Shown piece after piece: positions 18,671 through 26,908 of a stretch of 64,000 nt of DNA; position 1 is the first letter of the stretch; each line of letters opens with the position of its first letter. The DNA comes from Aerococcaceae bacterium zg-1292. Its GTDB lineage: Bacteria > Bacillota > Bacilli > Lactobacillales > Aerococcaceae. A program made the translations under genes and the position numbers. A model generated the notes under the pieces. It was not told the origin of the DNA. It saw only the letters and a list, made by a program, of their open reading frames with translations, and searched no databases. Where the stretch lies: positions 1,719,001 to 1,783,000 of the forward strand of contig CP065955.1 in assembly GCA_016126655.1 (NCBI GenBank), written 5' to 3'.

Positions 18671-19672
18671 TTACCCGTTAAATTTATTTACGATGGCTTC
18701 TACATTTTTGATGATGACTGAGATGGAGCCGTCGGGTTGGTTGATAAATTCAATGATGTCTTTGTTGTCGTATAAATCAATGGGTATGGATAATTCAATG
18801 CCGTTGGCTAGTTTGAATTTTTGCATGCTATACTTTTTCTCATATTTTGGCACATTAGTGACGACAATTTTTTCTGGCACAAACTTTTCAACGATTTCTT
18901 CTTTAGCTGCTGTTTTTGCGCCCTCATTATGTTCAAATACACGCTCAATCACTGTTTCTGCGTCAATTTCATTTGATTCGTCTAATTGCTCATAAATAAC
19001 TTTTTGTGCCATAGCCATTGCTTCATAACTTGGCTCATCAAAACGTTTCGCTACAGAGTTGACGGTTTTGCGAATTTGTTTGATATGCGTCGGTGTTGTA
19101 GCGGGTGGCTCAATTCCGATAATATGTTCAGAAAAATAAAATGTCTTCTGCCCCTCAATTTCATAACGCTTTTCTAATAACTCATATCGCATTGTTGACT
19201 TATTCAATAAAAAAGCTTCACTTGGTTTTTGCGTCGGTGCTGGTAAAATCGCATGATTTTGAATAATTTGATTGCGCACACCATCTTCCATCTCTAAATA
19301 ATGTGTAAAAGAGGTTTGATAATCTAAGCGCAAGATACCAAAATACGTTTCTTCCAACTCGTCTTTCCCTTCGAAAAATAAATAATCTGCTGCTGGAATA
19401 TTTTCAGAAGGCGCGATAATCGCGTATATTTGCTGGGCAATATCCCGTGTTAACTCAATAAAATCTGCTTGTCCATCCATGACTCGTGCATACAACTTTG
19501 AACTCATGCTTAAATCATCAAACTTAATATCTGATTTTTGAATCTTAACAACAAGACGGTTAATGTAATCTTGCACATAACCGTCTTCTAAATCCATTAA
19601 TTTATCGGATAATAATAAGTTGCCTGAATTTTTATCCAATATATGTAAAATTGCTTGTTGAATACTTAACAT
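18671..19672 (-). CDS. NdpA/YejK-family nucleoid-associated protein
   Basis: This 333-aa protein matches the 37-kDa nucleoid-associated protein family (NdpA, PF04245) across its length. It begins MLSIQQAILHILDKNSGNLLLSDK and carries the family-typical central ADYLFFEGKDELEETYFGILRLDYQTSFTHY and the C-terminal KFKLANGIELSIPIDLYDNKDIIEFINQPDGSISVIIKN. Gram-positive members are usually uncharacterised and may bind DNA. The gene starts 8 nt after the gcvH-like gene, so the two form one unit. A hairpin repeat cluster starts 1 bp past the stop codon. Confidence 0.8.
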   Translation of the reverse strand: MLSIQQAILHILDKNSGNLLLSDKLMDLEDGYVQDYINRLVVKIQKSDIKFDDLSMSSKLYARVMDGQADFIELTRDIAQQIYAIIAPSENIPAADYLFFEGKDELEETYFGILRLDYQTSFTHYLEMEDGVRNQIIQNHAILPAPTQKPSEAFLLNKSTMRYELLEKRYEIEGQKTFYFSEHIIGIEPPATTPTHIKQIRKTVNSVAKRFDEPSYEAMAMAQKVIYEQLDESNEIDAETVIERVFEHNEGAKTAAKEEIVEKFVPEKIVVTNVPKYEKKYSMQKFKLANGIELSIPIDLYDNKDIIEFINQPDGSISVIIKNVEAIVNKFNG

Positions 19673-19680
19673 CTGACACC

Positions 19681-20007
19681 TTAATCTAATGCTAAAAAGG
19701 CTGTTTCATCCACATCAGCTAACAAAACGACCCAATTATCGGTTTCATTCGTTGAATTGAGTAAAGTTGGATTGTCCACCGCTGCTTCATTAATTGCCAC
19801 AATGGTACCCTTAAGCGGACTTGGTATTTCAATCGCAGCTTTAGATGCTTCTACATTGAACAATGTGTCATCCACTTCAATTCCTCCGAGTGGTGCAATG
19901 TTCACATAGGAAATATCGCCCGCATCATCTTGTAATTCTGGCGTCATTCCAACACGGTAACCTGCTTCTTCTTTTTGAATCCATAATTGTTGATAAATTT
20001 TTCTCAT
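19681..20007 (-). CDS. gcvH: GcvH-like lipoyl carrier protein
   Basis: This 108-aa protein is a short H-protein-like biotinyl/lipoyl domain. The lipoylation region reads NVEASKAAIEIPSPLKGTI, with Lys in the expected beta-turn and an upstream Glu as in GcvH. No glycine cleavage genes (gcvT, gcvP) are nearby. In Firmicutes, stand-alone GcvH can act as a lipoate relay to other complexes or be linked to macrodomain ADP-ribosylation modules; which applies is not visible here. The ribosome binding site AGGAG supports the start. The upstream gap to rodA is wholly filled by hairpin repeats. Confidence 0.82.
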   Translation of the reverse strand: MRKIYQQLWIQKEEAGYRVGMTPELQDDAGDISYVNIAPLGGIEVDDTLFNVEASKAAIEIPSPLKGTIVAINEAAVDNPTLLNSTNETDNWVVLLADVDETAFLALD

Positions 20008-20029
20008 ATTGTTAACTCCTCGTTTTATA

Positions 20030-20424
20030 GATAGTAGAGGACATCTCGCGTCCTCGCTTGCATTATGTGGATGCCGGCTCCAACTCGCTGAAAGGACTCC
20101 ACTTCAAAAGCCGCCGTTGTGCGTTTCACGCACGCCGTTGGCTTTCTCCAGTGATTCATTTCAAAGCGCTCGTTGTCGCACTATTTTATGCCGGCTCGCT
20201 CGGGTTGGCTTGACGTCCACTTCACAAAACGCTTGAAGTGCTTATCGCACTCCGGCGCATTTTATATTCCGGCTCGTTCGGACTGCCTCGACATCCACTT
20301 CGCATAGTTCTTGAAGCGCCGTTGGCGCTTAGGCGACCTCTGCTCCAGTGGTTCGAGGCAGAACGTCCTCGCTCGCACTATGTGTTCCAGTGGTTCAAGC
20401 CAGACCACCCTCGCTCGCACTATT
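20030..20424. repeat. Hairpin repeat cluster between rodA and gcvH, with nested copy
   Basis: A right-arm remnant is at 20030-20065. A complete copy with CAAC/GTTG outer arms is at 20072-20183. A copy with GGGT...GGCTTGA left arm (20184-20263) and TCAAGCC...ACCC right arm (20385-20424) is interrupted by a complete TGCCTCGA/TCGAGGCA copy (20264-20384). The whole spacer between the rodA stop and gcvH is made of these elements. Confidence 0.85.
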
Positions 20425-20426
20425 AT

Positions 20427-21620
20427 TTAATATTCGAATTGGTCGTCGTTGGCGAACATGTAGCTGCGGTGGTGGTAGCGCATGGATAGTACTAGTCCTA
20501 CGCCGATTAAGTTACTCAATAGGGCTGAACCCCCTTGAGATATAAATGGTAATGGTACTCCGGTAATCGGCAGTAATCCGATTGACATTCCGATATTTTC
20601 TAAAATATGGAAGAGAATCATCGAAATAACGCCGGTCGCAATATAAGTGTAAAACTCATTTTTCGTCTCAAAACACGTTTGTACCATTTGATAGATTAAT
20701 ATAAAGTAGATAAATAACAGAAAGGCTGAGCCTAAAAAACCAAAGTTTTCCGCTATCGTTGTAAAGATAAAGTCAGACTCTCGTACCGGCACTAGCACTT
20801 CAGACACTCCAAAGCCTTTACCAGCTAAACCAGCTGAACCAATCGCCATAATACTGCGTGACAATTGATACGCTTGTCCTTGGGTATCACCAAATGGGTC
20901 AAGCCACGCATGGATACGTTGCAGTTGATACGGCTTGAAGCCAATTTTCATTAATAATTCTTGTTGCGTCATCGCTAAGAAAATAAGTCCACCACCAACA
21001 ATAACTACGCCTAAAAATGCCGGTGTAATAATGCGCCAACTGATACCTGACAACAAAAGCATCCCAGCAGTAATTGACATAATTACCAGGTTGGTTCCCA
21101 AGTCGTTTTGCAATTGAATTAAGAGTATGGCTGGAGCAGCAAATAATAAGACTTTACCGATTAAGAACCAATCGCTTTTTAGTGTACGATTAGTATATTT
21201 ATCATTATGCTCCGTAATCACTTTTGCTAAAAACACGATATACGCCGGTTTGAATACTTCGGATGGTTGAAAAGAAAAGGTCCCTAGACGAAACCAACTT
21301 TTCGCTCCGGTCTCAGCGGCAGTCGCTCGGTCATGAAACAGTAAGACTAATACGAGTAATATCAGTCCGAAGCCGTATAAATAGGTCGAAAGCTTCCAAT
21401 ATTGCTCACTGTCTAGTTGCATTACAAAAATAACAATAATCGCACCTATCGCGTACCAAAGCGAATGCATCAGTGTTGCCCTTAGATTATCACCAGCAAT
21501 CATCACCGTTGTTGCATACACACTGGCAATCCCGATAATTGCTAAAATAATTACGGTTAATACAATTCCATAATCGATGCGGTTATCGTTGTAGGCGGTT
21601 AAACGTCTTGTTTTTACCAT
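20427..21620 (-). CDS. rodA: Rod-shape glycosyltransferase RodA (SEDS family)
   Basis: This 397-aa SEDS protein polymerises lipid II into glycan strands with a class B PBP partner. It has about ten membrane helices. The start NRIDYGIVLTVIILAIIG is typical of RodA. The family motifs SWFRLGTFSFQPSE, GSAGLAGKGFG, VPVRESDFIFTTIAENFG (with the catalytic-site Asp) and GVPLPFISQGGSALLSNLIGVGL are all present. FtsW is less likely because of the DYG start and the VRESDFIF form. The gene ends 2 bp from the hairpin repeat cluster and is preceded 3 nt upstream by the yihY-family gene, so the two are co-transcribed. Confidence 0.9.
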   Translation of the reverse strand: MVKTRRLTAYNDNRIDYGIVLTVIILAIIGIASVYATTVMIAGDNLRATLMHSLWYAIGAIIVIFVMQLDSEQYWKLSTYLYGFGLILLVLVLLFHDRATAAETGAKSWFRLGTFSFQPSEVFKPAYIVFLAKVITEHNDKYTNRTLKSDWFLIGKVLLFAAPAILLIQLQNDLGTNLVIMSITAGMLLLSGISWRIITPAFLGVVIVGGGLIFLAMTQQELLMKIGFKPYQLQRIHAWLDPFGDTQGQAYQLSRSIMAIGSAGLAGKGFGVSEVLVPVRESDFIFTTIAENFGFLGSAFLLFIYFILIYQMVQTCFETKNEFYTYIATGVISMILFHILENIGMSIGLLPITGVPLPFISQGGSALLSNLIGVGLVLSMRYHHRSYMFANDDQFEY

Positions 21621-21623
21621 TTG

Positions 21624-22562
21624 TTATTCCCCACTTTCCTCGTTTTCTAACTGTTGATAATAGACTGATTGATACTGGTCACTTTGTGCTTTAAACACAC
21701 GTTTTTCATGTGACATTTCGACTAATTCAACATACGAATACGTATCAAAATCATGCCAGACAACCGCAACATAGGCACCAATCGCAATCACCATAATATT
21801 ATAATATAGCCAGATTAACGCGACAATAAAAATCCCAATTGCACTATTGCTGTCGATATTTTTATTAAATGATAAGTAAATCGTAAACAATTGCGAAATC
21901 AGTCCAAAACCAATCGTAGCAACGAATGCGCCCATTAAAGCATACTTAGGTCGCCATTTGACATTCGGCATAAATTGATAGATAAAAAACATCAGTAAGA
22001 ATAGTCCAATAAAACCAATCAAGCCACCTTGTTGTAAAATCGCCCCAATCAATGGAATATCAATGTGTAAAGTACTGGAAATATAGCTCAATACCACTTC
22101 ACCAAAGGTAAACACGATGGTTGTAGTAAAAATCACTAAGACAATTGCTAGCGTAAATACATAAGAAAAGCCACGTGCTATAATCGCATTATTACGTAAT
22201 GGAGCTTTAAAAATCCGGTTTAAAATCCGTTGCAACGCATTAAACACATTCGACGCCGGCCACAGGGAAATGATTAAGGCAATTGAGAACGCACTGGAGC
22301 TCGTACTTTTTAAGTAGCTGTCTAGTATTGGTAATAAAAATGAACCAACTTCGTTCGGTAATGCCCTTTCGATTAGCGACATAATCTCTTGCGCTGAAAA
22401 TGGTAATATCGATACAACGTTAGCAAACGCTAATAGTAGTGGGATAATTGCCCAAATAATATAAAATGATAACTCAGCGGCATAACTTCCAAACTTACGT
22501 TGTGGATTTAATGCGAATACTTTGAGTAATCGCTGAATCACCGTTGGTTCTGATGATTGCAT
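21624..22562 (-). CDS. YihY/BrkB-family inner membrane protein
   Basis: This 312-aa membrane protein has about six helices and the YihY/BrkB (UPF0761) signature. Visible parts are ELSFYIIWAIIPLLLAFANV near residue 28, SLWPASNVFNALQRILNRIF near residue 100, and a C-terminal ALIWLYYNIMVIAIGAYVAVV. Function is unproven; it was once called ribonuclease BN in error. It ends 3 nt before rodA and probably belongs to that operon. Two hairpin repeats begin about 12 bp upstream of its start codon. Confidence 0.85.
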   Translation of the reverse strand: MQSSEPTVIQRLLKVFALNPQRKFGSYAAELSFYIIWAIIPLLLAFANVVSILPFSAQEIMSLIERALPNEVGSFLLPILDSYLKSTSSSAFSIALIISLWPASNVFNALQRILNRIFKAPLRNNAIIARGFSYVFTLAIVLVIFTTTIVFTFGEVVLSYISSTLHIDIPLIGAILQQGGLIGFIGLFLLMFFIYQFMPNVKWRPKYALMGAFVATIGFGLISQLFTIYLSFNKNIDSNSAIGIFIVALIWLYYNIMVIAIGAYVAVVWHDFDTYSYVELVEMSHEKRVFKAQSDQYQSVYYQQLENEESGE

Positions 22563-22574
22563 ACTTGTCCTCCT

Positions 22575-22835
22575 GATTCTGGTTCCCTCGGCTTGGCTTG
22601 ACTTCCACTTCGCATTGCTCTTGAAGCGCCATTGGTGCTTCTACGACCTCTGCTCCAGTGGTTCAAGCCAGTTCAGCCTCACTCACACTATGTTTGATTC
22701 TGGTTCCCTCGGCTTGGCTTGACTTCCACTTCGCATTGCTCTTGAAGCGTCATTGGCGCTTCTACGATCTCTGCTCCAGTGGTTCAAGCCAGTTCAGCCT
22801 CACTCACACTATGTTTTCTCTCGAGGCTGAACGCC
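22575..22835. repeat. Two tandem hairpin repeats upstream of the yihY-family gene
   Basis: Two copies, 121 bp apart (about 22575-22695 and 22696-22812), have TGGCTTGA/TCAAGCCA arms and GGCT/AGCC outer arms. They differ mainly at one base pair of the inner hairpin (GCGCC...GGTGC against GCGTC...GGCGC). A right-arm remnant with CGAGGCTGAACGCCC follows. Confidence 0.85.
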
Positions 22836-22909
22836 CTCGCGCATACACCTTAATACGATACCATAATTCACCCTATTTTGCACGAAAAGCAGGGAGAATT
22901 TAATTATTT

Positions 22910-22938
22910 TTGAAGCTTCATCCAATCGGTGCTATAAT
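22910..22938 (+). promoter_or_regulatory. Promoter of histidine phosphatase gene
   Basis: TTGAAG, a 17-nt spacer and TATAAT. The predicted start of transcription near 22945 gives a 5' leader of about 210 nt. Confidence 0.85.
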
Positions 22939-22944
22939 GGTACT

Positions 22945-23154
22945 AGTTTTCCTGCCATTGGCGCGGTGAAATAGCTCACCGAATAGTGTCTGGTTGCTAT
23001 TTTCATCAATACGAAAAAGAAATACTTGTGGACTGTTATCACATATTTTTAGCAAACACTATGATTGCTATCAAACAGGCGCAAGTACGAACAAAACTTA
23101 TAAAACAAAACAGGAGGAATCATGAATTATCGATAATTCATGTAGTAGAAGTAT
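22945..23154 (+). promoter_or_regulatory. Long structured leader with 22-bp palindrome and mini-ORF
   Basis: The leader contains a GGTGA/TCACC hairpin (22974-22989) and ATAGTGT/ACACTAT segments that can pair over about 70 nt. A strong AGGAGG site is followed by a 4-codon ORF (ATG at 23122, TAA at 23134-23136). A perfect palindrome, CATGAATTAT plus CGATAATTCATG (23121-23142), overlaps that ORF. The downstream gene start at 23155 is in the same frame, with three stop codons between. Confidence 0.55.
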
Positions 23155-23826
23155 ATGTCTAAAGGAGTAACATTTTATTTTATGCGTCACGCTGAGACGA
23201 TGTTGAATCGCATGGAACGTGTGCAAGGTTGGGTCAATGCCCCACTAACAGACAAAGGAATCCGTGATACACAACGCAGTGGCCGTGGTTTAGCCGATAT
23301 CCGTTTTGACGCTGTCTACACGAGTGATTTAATGCGGACCATTGAGACTGCCAATATCATTTTAGAAGAAAATCATCATGCCGACCACTTAATACCTAAG
23401 CCGATGAAAGAGTTTCGTGAAGTTAATTTTGGCTATTACGAAGGTTTGGATGCTAATGAATTGTGGCGTGATGTCCATAAATATATGCGTGAAGTCTACC
23501 ATCTTGAATCAGTCGACAACCAAGTCCAACTCTTTTTAAATACTGTTCATGAACTTGACCCGTACAAAATGGCCGAGGATTATAAAACATTTTGGATGCG
23601 TGTAGAAAGTGGTCTGCTCTACCTTTTAAATGAACACGCAGATACCCAGCAAAATATCTTGATTGTTAGCCATGGATTAACCATACAAAACTTATTACAC
23701 GGCTTAATTGCTGATTTCAACGAAACTCAGCGCTTAAGCAATGCCTCTGTGACGAAAGTACAATACATCGATGGCCAATTTAAATTATTATCTTATAATG
23801 GCACCAGCCATTTTGTTAAAGAATAG
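23155..23826 (+). CDS. Histidine phosphatase family protein (phosphoglycerate mutase-like)
   Basis: This 223-aa protein has the RHG-type motif FYFMRHAETMLN near residues 7-18, with the catalytic His. VYTSDLMRTIETA follows near residue 57 and the second catalytic His is in NILIVSHGLTIQNLL near residue 165. It is a broad-specificity phosphatase of the GpmB/PhoE type; the substrate cannot be read. The 23155 ATG has only a weak ribosome binding site, while a strong one lies 38 nt upstream in front of a mini-ORF. Translation may depend on re-initiation or on folding of the leader. A terminator follows. Confidence 0.85.
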   Translation: MSKGVTFYFMRHAETMLNRMERVQGWVNAPLTDKGIRDTQRSGRGLADIRFDAVYTSDLMRTIETANIILEENHHADHLIPKPMKEFREVNFGYYEGLDANELWRDVHKYMREVYHLESVDNQVQLFLNTVHELDPYKMAEDYKTFWMRVESGLLYLLNEHADTQQNILIVSHGLTIQNLLHGLIADFNETQRLSNASVTKVQYIDGQFKLLSYNGTSHFVKE

Positions 23827-23843
23827 GATGACGCTCATCTTAC

Positions 23844-23907
23844 AAAAACATTTACAGCCTAGAACGCATTCATTCGTGTTTTAGACTGCAAATGTTTTAT
23901 TTTTTCA
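23844..23907 (+). terminator. Terminator of histidine phosphatase gene
   Basis: AAAACATTT pairs with AAATGTTTT with a branched inner stem, followed by ATTTTTT. Confidence 0.85.
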
Positions 23908-23941
23908 GATAAATTTTATTAACATTACTCTAACTCACTCG

Positions 23942-23954
23942 AAACACGAACGTT
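23942..23954 (+). promoter_or_regulatory. Possible PurBox
   Basis: AAACACGAACGTT resembles the PurR box AWWWCCGAACWWT (10 of 13 positions). Its centre lies about 76 nt before the predicted transcription start, the position where PurR activates in lactic acid bacteria. Confidence 0.5.
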
Positions 23955-23988
23955 TAATTATTTATCACCAAATAAAATTAATATTCAG

Positions 23989-24017
23989 TTGATTCCTTGT
24001 TGTATCTTTCATATACT
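23989..24017 (+). promoter_or_regulatory. Promoter of purine permease gene
   Basis: TTGATT, a 17-nt spacer and TATACT. Confidence 0.75.
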
Positions 24018-24061
24018 CATCGTGTATTTAAAAATATCAAATTATTTTTGGAGGACTTATT

Positions 24062-25519
24062 GTGGAAAAATATTTTAAGTTAAAAGAGCACGGCACATCG
24101 GTTTCAACCGAAATTTCAGCGGGGATAACAACCTTTTTAGCAATGTCATACATCATCTTTGTTAACCCAGCAATCTTGGCATTATCTGGTATGCCTAGCC
24201 AAGCTGTCTTTTTAGCAACGATTTTTGCAGCGGCGGTATCAACCTTAGTGATGGGACTCTTTGCTAATGTCCCTTACGCTTTAGCACCAGGTATGGGACT
24301 GAATGCATTTTTCACTTATACTGTTGTCTTTAGTTTAGGCTTCACTTGGCAACAAGCATTGTCGATGGTTTTTATTTGTGGGGTTTTCAATGTCTTAATT
24401 ACTGTAACGAAAGTCCGAAAATCATTAATTAAAGCCATTCCTGAATCTTTACAACACGCCATTTCAGCTGGTATCGGTGTTTTTATCGGTTATATCGGGA
24501 TAAAAAATGGTAACTTATTAACCTTTACAGTAGATGGACACAATTTATTATCTGTCAATGGTGGCAGTCCTACGGCAGAATCATTTCCAGGTGGGATTCA
24601 ATCAGTCGTATCCAATAGCGGCGCCCTACCAGAATTAGTTAATTTTACAAGTCCAACCTCACTATTAACTTTGATTGGCTTAGCTATTACAATTATTTTA
24701 ATGATTCGCGGTGTCAAAAGTGCCATTTTAGTTGGGATTGTCTTAACTACTTTAATCGGTATTCCAATGGGTGTAGTTGATTTAAGCAGCATCAATTGGG
24801 CAGATAATTCAGTCGTCAACGCCTTTGCTGCACTCAGCGAAACCTTTTTAGTGATTTTCAAACCGGAAGGTCTACCATCTCTATTCGCAGATATGTCAAA
24901 ACTGCCTATCGTATTAATTACCGTCTTTGCGTTTAGCTTATCAGATGTCTTTGATACGATTGGTACATTTATCGGAACAGGTCGCCGTACAGGTATCTTT
25001 ACTGCTGAAGATATTGCCGCTTTAGAAACAAGTTCAGGCTTCGATTCTAAAATGGACCGCGCACTATTCGGTGACTCCATCGGTACGTTAATCGGGGCAT
25101 TATTCGGTACATCAAACACAACAACCTTTGTAGAGTCAGCTGCAGGAATTGGTGAAGGCGGACGTACAGGATTAACTTCTGTAACCACTGCTGTGATGTT
25201 TATTTTGGCTATTTTCTTTGCACCAATTATTAGCATTGTTCCATCATCAGCCACAGCACCTGCTTTAATTATTGTCGGTATTCTAATGGTATCGTCATTC
25301 AAAGATATCGACTGGACAGACTTTGCTGAAGCCGTACCTGCATTCTTCTCTTCTGTCTTTATGGGATTAGCTTATTCTATTTCTTATGGTATCGCAGCAG
25401 GATTCGTGACCTATTGTTTAGTAAAAGTTGTCCAAGGCAAAGCAAAAGACATTCATCCAATTTTATGGGTATCCGTCGCATTATTCATATTGAACTTCTT
25501 TGCAATGGCGATGATTTAA
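24062..25519 (+). CDS. NCS2-family purine permease (AzgA/PbuG type)
   Basis: This 485-aa transporter imports purine bases by proton symport. It has about 13-14 helices and the AzgA-type signatures TEISAGITTFLAMSYIIFVNPAIL (residues 16-39), PYALAPGMGLNAFFTYTVV, the central FSLSDVFDTIGTFIGTGRRTG and FGTSNTTTFVESAAGIGEGGRTGLTS. These place it with hypoxanthine/guanine or adenine permeases (PbuG/PbuO/AzgA), not with uracil/xanthine permeases. The start codon is GTG after GGAGG. A candidate PurBox upstream suggests control by purine availability. It is a single gene with a strong terminator. Confidence 0.93.
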   Translation: MEKYFKLKEHGTSVSTEISAGITTFLAMSYIIFVNPAILALSGMPSQAVFLATIFAAAVSTLVMGLFANVPYALAPGMGLNAFFTYTVVFSLGFTWQQALSMVFICGVFNVLITVTKVRKSLIKAIPESLQHAISAGIGVFIGYIGIKNGNLLTFTVDGHNLLSVNGGSPTAESFPGGIQSVVSNSGALPELVNFTSPTSLLTLIGLAITIILMIRGVKSAILVGIVLTTLIGIPMGVVDLSSINWADNSVVNAFAALSETFLVIFKPEGLPSLFADMSKLPIVLITVFAFSLSDVFDTIGTFIGTGRRTGIFTAEDIAALETSSGFDSKMDRALFGDSIGTLIGALFGTSNTTTFVESAAGIGEGGRTGLTSVTTAVMFILAIFFAPIISIVPSSATAPALIIVGILMVSSFKDIDWTDFAEAVPAFFSSVFMGLAYSISYGIAAGFVTYCLVKVVQGKAKDIHPILWVSVALFILNFFAMAMI

Positions 25520-25534
25520 TCAATGCATCACCAC

Positions 25535-25584
25535 AAAAACTACCGTGGCATTTACATTATTGGTAAATGCTGCGGTAGTTTTAA
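25535..25584 (+). terminator. Terminator of purine permease gene
   Basis: AAAACTACCG pairs with CGGTAGTTTT, with an inner GCATTTAC/GTAAATGC stem. Confidence 0.9.
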
Positions 25585-25587
25585 TTA

Positions 25588-25735
25588 TGGTTGGCTCAAG
25601 TTGACTTGTCATCCACTTCAGACGTCTCTTTTAGGTGATTATCATACGGCGGATTTGGATGTACCTAAGCACACGTCCTCACTATGTTTTCAGTAGGTTA
25701 CATCAGGGCCACCTTGGTCTCACTATTTCCAACAA
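25588..25735. repeat. Degenerate hairpin repeats downstream of KilA-N gene
   Basis: CTTGTCATCCACTTC and CAGTAGGTTACATCAGGGC words with CACTATG ends are recognisable. The arms no longer pair well. Confidence 0.45.
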
Positions 25736-25737
25736 TT

Positions 25738-26574
25738 TTATTCTAATTTTGTTAGTGCTGTAGTATTTAATTTTTCAAGTGATAATAATTGTGTTCTCGC
25801 TAATTTTCTCAGCTCTATCATTCGTTCTTTTTGCTCAACACCTTTACTGATAAGCACTGCATTATAACTTTCCATGTTAGCAAGCACTAACAATTCATTA
25901 AGACTGGCATAGTCCCTCATATTGCCTTTGAGACTTGGATTTTCATTACGCCACTCTTTTGCCCGTTTACTAAATAATGCCACATTAAGCATATCCGCTT
26001 CACTGGCATATTTATAGGATAATTGTTCCTTAGTTAAATCAGATAGTAAATATTCCTTTATAGCATCTGTATGAATCTTATAGTTAATCTTTGAGATTTC
26101 TCTATTCAAATTCCAAGAAAGTGATAACCTCGAATTTTCGTTCGCTTTCAGTCTCTTATAGTCCTGAATTAAATATAACTTAAATTCAGCTGAAATCCAG
26201 GATGCAAATTCCATTGCTATATCAGGATGTGCAAAAGTACCTCCACCTCTACCTGATTTAGATACAATACCTACTGCATTTGTATTTTTTATCCACCTTT
26301 GAGGTGATAATGTAAAAGCATTGGTGCCTGCTTCATTTCTAAAGGAGTCGAATTCGACCCCTTTAAAATCTGGATTATGCAAAGTTTCCCATAATCCTAA
26401 AAATTCTATCGTATCCCGTACTCTAAGCCAGTTTTTTACAACATCCTTAGGCTCATGAATGTTTTTATATCTCGCTATATCAGTTAAACTAATATAATCA
26501 TTTTTACAGTCTTCTGTATAGATTTGAATATCAAATCCTTTTGCAGAAATTTTTTCTTTTTTTATCTTAGTCAT
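25738..26574 (-). CDS. KilA-N domain protein
   Basis: This 278-aa protein has an N-terminal KilA-N DNA-binding domain (about residues 20-150). The segments IYTEDCKNDYISLTDIARYKN, VKNWLRVRDTIEFLGLWE and GRGGGTFAHPDIAMEFASWISAEFKLYLIQDY are typical of the phage/poxvirus family. The C-terminal half (residues 165-278) is helical and resembles that of related chromosomal or phage-derived KilA-N proteins. KilA-N proteins occur in phages and accessory islands, often as regulators or anti-repressors. No integrase or other phage gene is nearby, so it looks like an isolated acquired gene. Degenerate hairpin repeats flank it on both sides. Confidence 0.85.
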   Translation of the reverse strand: MTKIKKEKISAKGFDIQIYTEDCKNDYISLTDIARYKNIHEPKDVVKNWLRVRDTIEFLGLWETLHNPDFKGVEFDSFRNEAGTNAFTLSPQRWIKNTNAVGIVSKSGRGGGTFAHPDIAMEFASWISAEFKLYLIQDYKRLKANENSRLSLSWNLNREISKINYKIHTDAIKEYLLSDLTKEQLSYKYASEADMLNVALFSKRAKEWRNENPSLKGNMRDYASLNELLVLANMESYNAVLISKGVEQKERMIELRKLARTQLLSLEKLNTTALTKLE

Positions 26575-26908
26575 TTTTCTCCTTTTGTTGATGTACTGTT
26601 CATAACAACTAACTATAAATAGTCACTCTAACACACACCAACGATTTTTCAGTTTTATATTTTAGTAGAAACTCTCAATATTTTATGTTCACCTAACTAC
26701 TGTACATCCCAGCGACAATATTTTCCCTTCACCTCGACAATCACTTCAAATCCCTCCACTGCACGTTTTTGGTACGCTGTCAGTTTCCTCCAATGATTCA
26801 AACCTAAGCACACGTACTCACTATGTGAATCAACGAGTCATGTCAGAGCACCTTACTCACACTATTTTTCCAGCAAGTCATGTTAAGCCTCTCCTTGTCA
26901 CACAATGT
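26575..26908. repeat. Intergenic region with degenerate hairpin repeats
   Basis: About 330 bp without a gene. From about 26735 there are three decayed copies or parts: CCACTGCACGTTTTTGGTACGCTG, CAATGATTCAAACC, and two GTCATGT...CTCACACTAT ends. Pairing is largely lost. Confidence 0.45.

Noticed and set aside
22945-23154. Purine or other known riboswitch before the phosphatase gene
   Set aside because: I could not find the conserved core of any riboswitch class I know, so only a structured leader is reported.
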